The position numbers were made by a program, and so were the translations under genes. This document shows, in pieces, positions 60,320-64,000 of a stretch of 64,000 nt of DNA. Within the stretch, counting starts at the first letter, position 1. Each line of letters begins with the position of its first letter. This stretch comes from Streptomyces sp. HUAS ZL42. GTDB taxonomy: Bacteria; Actinomycetota; Actinomycetes; Streptomycetales; Streptomycetaceae. The stretch covers positions 2,418,001-2,482,000 of the forward strand of contig NZ_CP160403.1 of assembly GCF_040782645.1 (NCBI RefSeq), given 5' to 3'. The notes under the pieces were generated by a model. The model made no database searches. It worked only from the letters and a program-made list of their open reading frames with translations, and was not told the DNA's origin.

Positions 60320-61819
60320 TCATCCACCCCGGTGCACGAAGGGGGCGACGTACGCCTGCATCGTGCCCGCGCGTTCGGCCGGCCACGAGCGGGCGTAGGC
60401 GGGCGGGCGCGCCCCGGCGGGCGTGAGCACGGCGACCGGTGTGCTGCGGGCGGTCCGCTCGAGCCGCGCCGGGGTGGTGCTGACGTCGTGGCCGCTGGTC
60501 TGGGCGGAGGCGCAGCCGGCGTAGAAGGCGACGGGAATCGCGTAGTACCCGGTGAGCACGCAGGGCGGTCGCACACCGGAACGATGGAGGTCCGCGGCGG
60601 CGCGGGACCAGTTGCGGTGGGAGACGGTGGTGCGGTCCACGGTCCGCTCCAGCACCACGAACTGGACGGCCAGATGACCGGTCAGCGCCAGCGCCACCGC
60701 GGTCACGACGACCGGGCGCAGGCCCCGGCCGGACGCGGTGACCAGATGGACGAGCGCGTCGGCGACGGGGATCGCCAGCAGCGCGTAGGCGGGCAGCAGG
60801 AAGCGCGGGGCGGCGTAACCGATCAGGAGCAGGTACGGGACGGCCGCGGCCGTGGCGCAGACGAGCGGCACCAGGGTGCGTGCCGTGCGCCCGGCCCGGA
60901 CCGCGACCACCAGCCCCAGGACGGCCAGGACGGGCAGGACGAACCACCACAGGGTCACCGCCGGATGCGGTGCCGCTTCGATGCAGGGGCGGCACAGGGT
61001 TCGCCCGCCCAGGCTGCGCACCTGGTCGTCGAAGGCGAGGTGCCAGCCGAGTCCGCCCTGGATGCGGGAGGCGTCGGACAGCCGCTGCGCGAGACCGCCG
61101 TGGCCGGCGTAGGCCTCGATCACCCACGGGGCCGCCCCCGCGGCCGACCCGGCCACCAGGGCCACGAGCAGCCGGGGGCGCCGCCATCGGCGTACGGCGA
61201 AGGAAAGGAAGAGCAGCGGAAGGACCACCCAGACCGCGTCCCCGGGCCGCATCAACGCCATCAGGGCCGCCCCGGCGAACACGCCCCACAGGGCCGCCCG
61301 GTCGCCGCCGCCGGCCCGGGTGCGCAGGAAGCAGCCGACGCAGGCCAGGGCGCCGATCGCCACCCAGTAGTTGGGCATGGCCTGGGGGCCGTAGAACAGT
61401 GTGATCCACAGCGAGGCGAACAGGGCTCCGGCCAGGGCGAGGACGCGGGTGGGGAACAGTCCGCGCCAGGTGCGCAGTGCGAGGAACAGGGCGAGCCCGG
61501 ACAGGACGGCCAGGTAGGTCCGCAGCAGCGGGGTGGACGGCGACCACGAGGCGATCGGGGCCACCAGCAGGGAGACCCCACGCGCGCGGGGTGCGCTGAA
61601 GAAGGCCGCCGGAGCGTGGGAGCTGACCTGGCTGACGTACACGGTCTCGTCCCAGCCGAGGCCCATGCCCGGCCGGACGAGGACGAGCTGGGCCAGCGTG
61701 AAGGCGGCCGCCACCGCGGCGAGCCATGCGTCGCGCCACGCACGCCATGGCATGACGGCAACCGGCTGCGGTCCCGGTCGGCGGGCGCCGGGCAAGGTCG
61801 CGTTCGAACTGTCGGTCAT
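60320..61819 (-). CDS. GT-C type membrane glycosyltransferase-like protein
   Basis: 499 residues from ATG at 61819 with GAGGGG upstream. About eleven membrane helices. The first extracytoplasmic loop has GMGLGWDETVYVSQVSS, the acidic catalytic loop of GT-C glycosyltransferases such as ArnT/PMT-type enzymes, which use polyprenyl-phosphate sugars. LFYGPQAMPNYWVAIGALAC, LMRPGDAVWVVLPLLFLSF, YAAPRFLLPAYALLAIPVAD follow. A C-terminal soluble region (RSGVRPPCVLTGYYAIPVAF) is outside. It probably mannosylates or arabinosylates a surface protein or glycan; the acceptor is unknown. Confidence 0.8.
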   Translation of the reverse strand: MTDSSNATLPGARRPGPQPVAVMPWRAWRDAWLAAVAAAFTLAQLVLVRPGMGLGWDETVYVSQVSSHAPAAFFSAPRARGVSLLVAPIASWSPSTPLLRTYLAVLSGLALFLALRTWRGLFPTRVLALAGALFASLWITLFYGPQAMPNYWVAIGALACVGCFLRTRAGGGDRAALWGVFAGAALMALMRPGDAVWVVLPLLFLSFAVRRWRRPRLLVALVAGSAAGAAPWVIEAYAGHGGLAQRLSDASRIQGGLGWHLAFDDQVRSLGGRTLCRPCIEAAPHPAVTLWWFVLPVLAVLGLVVAVRAGRTARTLVPLVCATAAAVPYLLLIGYAAPRFLLPAYALLAIPVADALVHLVTASGRGLRPVVVTAVALALTGHLAVQFVVLERTVDRTTVSHRNWSRAAADLHRSGVRPPCVLTGYYAIPVAFYAGCASAQTSGHDVSTTPARLERTARSTPVAVLTPAGARPPAYARSWPAERAGTMQAYVAPFVHRGG

Positions 61820-61974
61820 CGTTCACCCCTCACAGCTCCACGCTGGCCCCGGCGACCGCCACTCGCCTGCTGAGCTGGCCCGAACGGCGCAGGGTTTCGC
61901 CTTCCGGGCCGACAAGGCGCTTGACGAAACCATTGACGGGGCCATGTCCGACCCCTATGTTCTGGCCGAAGTTA

Positions 61975-61987
61975 CGAACTATGTTCG
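61975..61987 (+). promoter_or_regulatory. short palindrome in the promoter region of the GH43 gene
   Basis: CGAAC-TAT-GTTCG (5-base arms) lies 25 bases before the ATG at 62013, within an AT-richer stretch (GTTACGAACTATGTTCGATA). It may be an operator of a sugar-responsive regulator. It does not match the LacI operators at 53635 or 54875. Confidence 0.4.
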
Positions 61988-62012
61988 ATATTACGGACAA
62001 GGACGGTCCCGT

Positions 62013-63524
62013 ATGCCTCGGATGTTCTGGAAGCGCGCCGGCGTGCGCCGGCGCAGACCCCTGCTGGTCTGTGTGCTGGCCCTCCTGGTCGCCCTCGTGG
62101 CGGCGACCCAGCCGGTCTCCGCGGCGGACGGCCGCCCGTACACAAACCCGCTCAAGTCGTTCAAGGGCGCGGACCCCTGGCTGCAGTACTACGACGGCAA
62201 CTACTACCTGATCACCACCACGTTCACCGGGATGCTCGGCATGCGGAAGTCGCCGACCCTGGCGGGCCTGGCCACCGCGCCCAACGTGCAGGTGTGGTCG
62301 GACACCACGCCGACCCGCAACACCAACATCTGGGCGCCGGAGATCCACCTCTTCAACGGCCACTGGTACCTGTACTACTCGGCCGGCCAGAGCGGCGTCT
62401 CCTGCTGCGACTCCCAGCGCACACACGTCCTGGAGAGCGCAGGCACCGACCCGCTGGGCCCCTACACCTACAAGGGCTCGCTCACCGGGTCCAACCTGAC
62501 ACCGGGCGGCTGGCTCATCGACGCCAGCGTGCTCCAGGCGAACGGCAACCTCTACCTCGTCGGCAGCGGCTTCATCAACGGCAGCAGGCAGAGCCTGGTC
62601 ATCGCGCCGATGAGCAACCCGTACACGCTCGCCGGCAGCACCTTCACCATCATCTCGAGTCCCACGCTGAGCTGGGAGACCTCGGGCTCACCGGTCAACG
62701 AGGGCCCGGAGCCGCTGTACCACGACGGCCGGACGTTCCTCACCTACTCCGCGAGCTCCTGCCAGACCGCCGACTACAAGCTGGGCCAACTGGAGCTGAC
62801 CGGCTCCGACCCGCTGAACCCGGCCTCCTGGACCAAGAAGCAGACGCCCGTCTTCCAGCGCAGTGACGCCAACAGCGTGTACGGGCCGGGCCACAACGGC
62901 TTCTTCACCTCGCCGGACGGCACCGAGAACTGGATCGTCTACCACGCCAACTCCTCGTCGTCGGGCGGCTGCGGCAACGGACGGACCACGCGCGCCCAGA
63001 AGTTCACCTGGAACGCGGACGGCACCCCGAACTTCGGCACCCCGGTCGCGCTCGGCACGACGCTCCCCGGCCCGTCCGGCGAGACCGCGGCGACCCCCAC
63101 GTCGTACACCCTCGTCAACCGCAACAGCGGCAAGTGCCTGGACGTGAACGGCGGCGACACCGCCAACGGCACCAACATCTTCCAGTGGAGCTGCAACGGC
63201 GGCGCCAACCAGAAGTGGAAGGTCGAGGACCTCGGCGACGACACCAACCGGCTGGTCAACGTGGCCACCGGCGGCGTGATGGACACGGCGTCCTGCTCCA
63301 CCGCCGACGGCGCCGACATCCGGCAGTGGTCCTGGCTGAACAACAAGTGCCAGCGCTACCGCCTGGTCTTCACGGCGAGCGGCGACTACGTCCGGATCGT
63401 CAACGAGAACAGCGGCAAGGTCGCCGACGTCGCGGACTGCGGCACCGCGAACGGCACCGACGTACGGCAGTGGACGTGGCTGAACAACAACTGCCAGCAG
63501 TGGCGGCTCGTGCCCACCACCTGA
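62013..63524 (+). CDS. secreted GH43 glycosidase with C-terminal ricin-type lectin domain
   Basis: 503 residues. Signal peptide about residues 1-38 (RRRRPLLVCVLALLVALVAA, ending VSAAD). Five-bladed beta-propeller GH43 domain: GADPWLQYYDGNYYLITTTF (general base Asp), NTNIWAPEIHLFNGHWYLYY, GWLIDASVLQANGNLYLVGS (pKa-modulating Asp) and SPVNEGPEPLYHDGRTFLTY (general acid Glu). From about residue 370 a beta-trefoil (CBM13) repeats QxW-like motifs: NQKWKVEDL, RQWSWLNNKCQRYRL and RQWTWLNNNCQQWRL. Likely an extracellular arabinofuranosidase or arabinanase. It is followed 34 bases later by another GH43 gene. Confidence 0.9.
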   Translation: MPRMFWKRAGVRRRRPLLVCVLALLVALVAATQPVSAADGRPYTNPLKSFKGADPWLQYYDGNYYLITTTFTGMLGMRKSPTLAGLATAPNVQVWSDTTPTRNTNIWAPEIHLFNGHWYLYYSAGQSGVSCCDSQRTHVLESAGTDPLGPYTYKGSLTGSNLTPGGWLIDASVLQANGNLYLVGSGFINGSRQSLVIAPMSNPYTLAGSTFTIISSPTLSWETSGSPVNEGPEPLYHDGRTFLTYSASSCQTADYKLGQLELTGSDPLNPASWTKKQTPVFQRSDANSVYGPGHNGFFTSPDGTENWIVYHANSSSSGGCGNGRTTRAQKFTWNADGTPNFGTPVALGTTLPGPSGETAATPTSYTLVNRNSGKCLDVNGGDTANGTNIFQWSCNGGANQKWKVEDLGDDTNRLVNVATGGVMDTASCSTADGADIRQWSWLNNKCQRYRLVFTASGDYVRIVNENSGKVADVADCGTANGTDVRQWTWLNNNCQQWRLVPTT

Positions 63525-63558
63525 TCCCCCCCTCCCCCGCACACTCAGGAGAACTCCC

Positions 63559-64000
63559 TTGAGACGCAATGCCGTACGGCTGCTCATGGCCGTCCTGGTG
63601 GCCCTCGCGGCCGCCCTCACCGGACCGGGCACCACCGCGCACGCGGCCGTGCCCGACTCCCCCGCGGTCACCTACACCAACCCGATCGCCGAGAAGCGGG
63701 CCGACCCGCACATCTTCAAACACACCGACGGCTACTACTACTTCACCGCCACGGTCCCCGAGTACGACCGCATCGTGCTGCGCCGGGCCACGACCATCCA
63801 GGGCCTGTCGACGGCCCAGGAGGTCACCATCTGGACCAAGCACAGCAGCGGGGTCATGGGCGCCCACATCTGGGCGCCGGAGATCCACTTCATCGACGGC
63901 AAGTGGTACGTGTACTTCGCCGCCGGCTCCACCAGTGACATATGGGCGATCCGCATGTACGTCCTCGAGGGCACCGGCGCCAACCCGCTGACCGCGACCT
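63559..64000 (+). CDS. secreted GH43 glycosidase, 5' part, TTG start
   Basis: The gene runs off the window; about 147 residues are visible. The start is the TTG at 63559, with AGGAG seven bases upstream; there is no ATG at this place in the frame. Signal peptide: RRNAVRLLMAVLVALAAALT, ending AHAA. GH43 blades: KRADPHIFKHTDGYYYFTAT with the general base Asp, and GAHIWAPEIHFIDGKWYVYF. It resembles arabinofuranosidases or xylosidases of GH43, and the domain make-up beyond the window is unknown. It forms an operon with the upstream GH43 enzyme. Confidence 0.85.
   Translation, partial: MRRNAVRLLMAVLVALAAALTGPGTTAHAAVPDSPAVTYTNPIAEKRADPHIFKHTDGYYYFTATVPEYDRIVLRRATTIQGLSTAQEVTIWTKHSSGVMGAHIWAPEIHFIDGKWYVYFAAGSTSDIWAIRMYVLEGTGANPLTAT

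Noticed and set aside
61921..61945. Two TTGACG copies resembling -35 boxes before the GH43 gene
   Set aside because: No convincing -10 sequences at suitable spacing, and the second copy is too close to the first for a clear call.

Overview
The window is high-GC actinobacterial DNA with strong codon-position GC bias, frequent GTG starts and ATGA/GTGA stop-start overlaps. Gene content (uricase and glyoxylate carboligase clusters, Tat-type secreted proteins, LacI-controlled sugar ABC genes, secreted GH43 enzymes, LuxR-family regulators) points to a Streptomyces chromosome. The gcl/hyi/glxR plus uric-acid block and nearby acyl-CoA synthetases recall a block I know from the right part of the S. 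coelicolor chromosome. The enrichment in accessory genes suggests an arm rather than the core. No rRNA, tRNA, CRISPR array, insertion sequence or prophage was recognised.

Layout. 1-2955: 3' end of a siderophore synthetase (IucA/IucC family), then a translationally linked pair of membrane-anchored secreted proteins (VWA protein plus partner), closed by a strong bidirectional hairpin. 3005-4921: an HxlR regulator divergent from an AlaA-type aminotransferase, with a palindromic operator between them. 4915-12466 (minus): a compact biosynthetic operon of an MMPL exporter, a KS-AT-ACP-AONS megasynthase and a phosphopantetheinyl transferase, every junction overlapping. This is the most likely new system in the window. 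12691-14461: histidine phosphatase, a hypothetical and a thioesterase, followed by a decayed HxlR gene.

14917-25007: purine and glyoxylate catabolism. 8-oxoguanine deaminase, uricase, HIU hydrolase and OHCU decarboxylase form one minus-strand operon. A small HTH regulator and a thiamine-binding-like protein lie upstream. Hydroxypyruvate isomerase and tartronate semialdehyde reductase lie on plus, and glyoxylate carboligase on minus. hyi and gcl share a TTCCG-N5-CGGAA operator. Purine carbon released as glyoxylate could thus be carried to glycerate. Embedded here are a small hypothetical, a TIGR04222-like protein and an alpha/beta hydrolase.

25090-33039: a zinc-ribbon protein with a degenerate Mrr-like domain, two coupled acyl-CoA synthetases, and two LuxR-family regulators (one GAF-type, one large ATPase of the LAL class). 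33324-36637: secreted trypsin-like protease, winged-helix (AlkZ-like) protein and CorA transporter, then a HAD pseudogene. 37019-46410: two Acg-type nitroreductases, a DUF6544 operon, a methyltransferase, SRPBCC proteins, a coupled cis-prenyltransferase/squalene-phytoene-synthase-like pair and small membrane proteins. 46674-51379: MHS-family transporter, two-component system and an orphan TAXI binding protein, with a 183-bp tandem duplication between the last two. 51506-53587: EF-hand protein, DUF998 protein, VOC protein and ABM-fold protein.

53635-60211: a sugar regulon. Paired operators lie upstream of the ABM gene and of a fructose/ribose-type ABC transporter. The PfkB sugar kinase between them carries three frameshifts. 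Two paralogous LacI regulators follow. 60320-64000: a GT-C type membrane glycosyltransferase and two secreted GH43 enzymes, the last one cut by the window edge.
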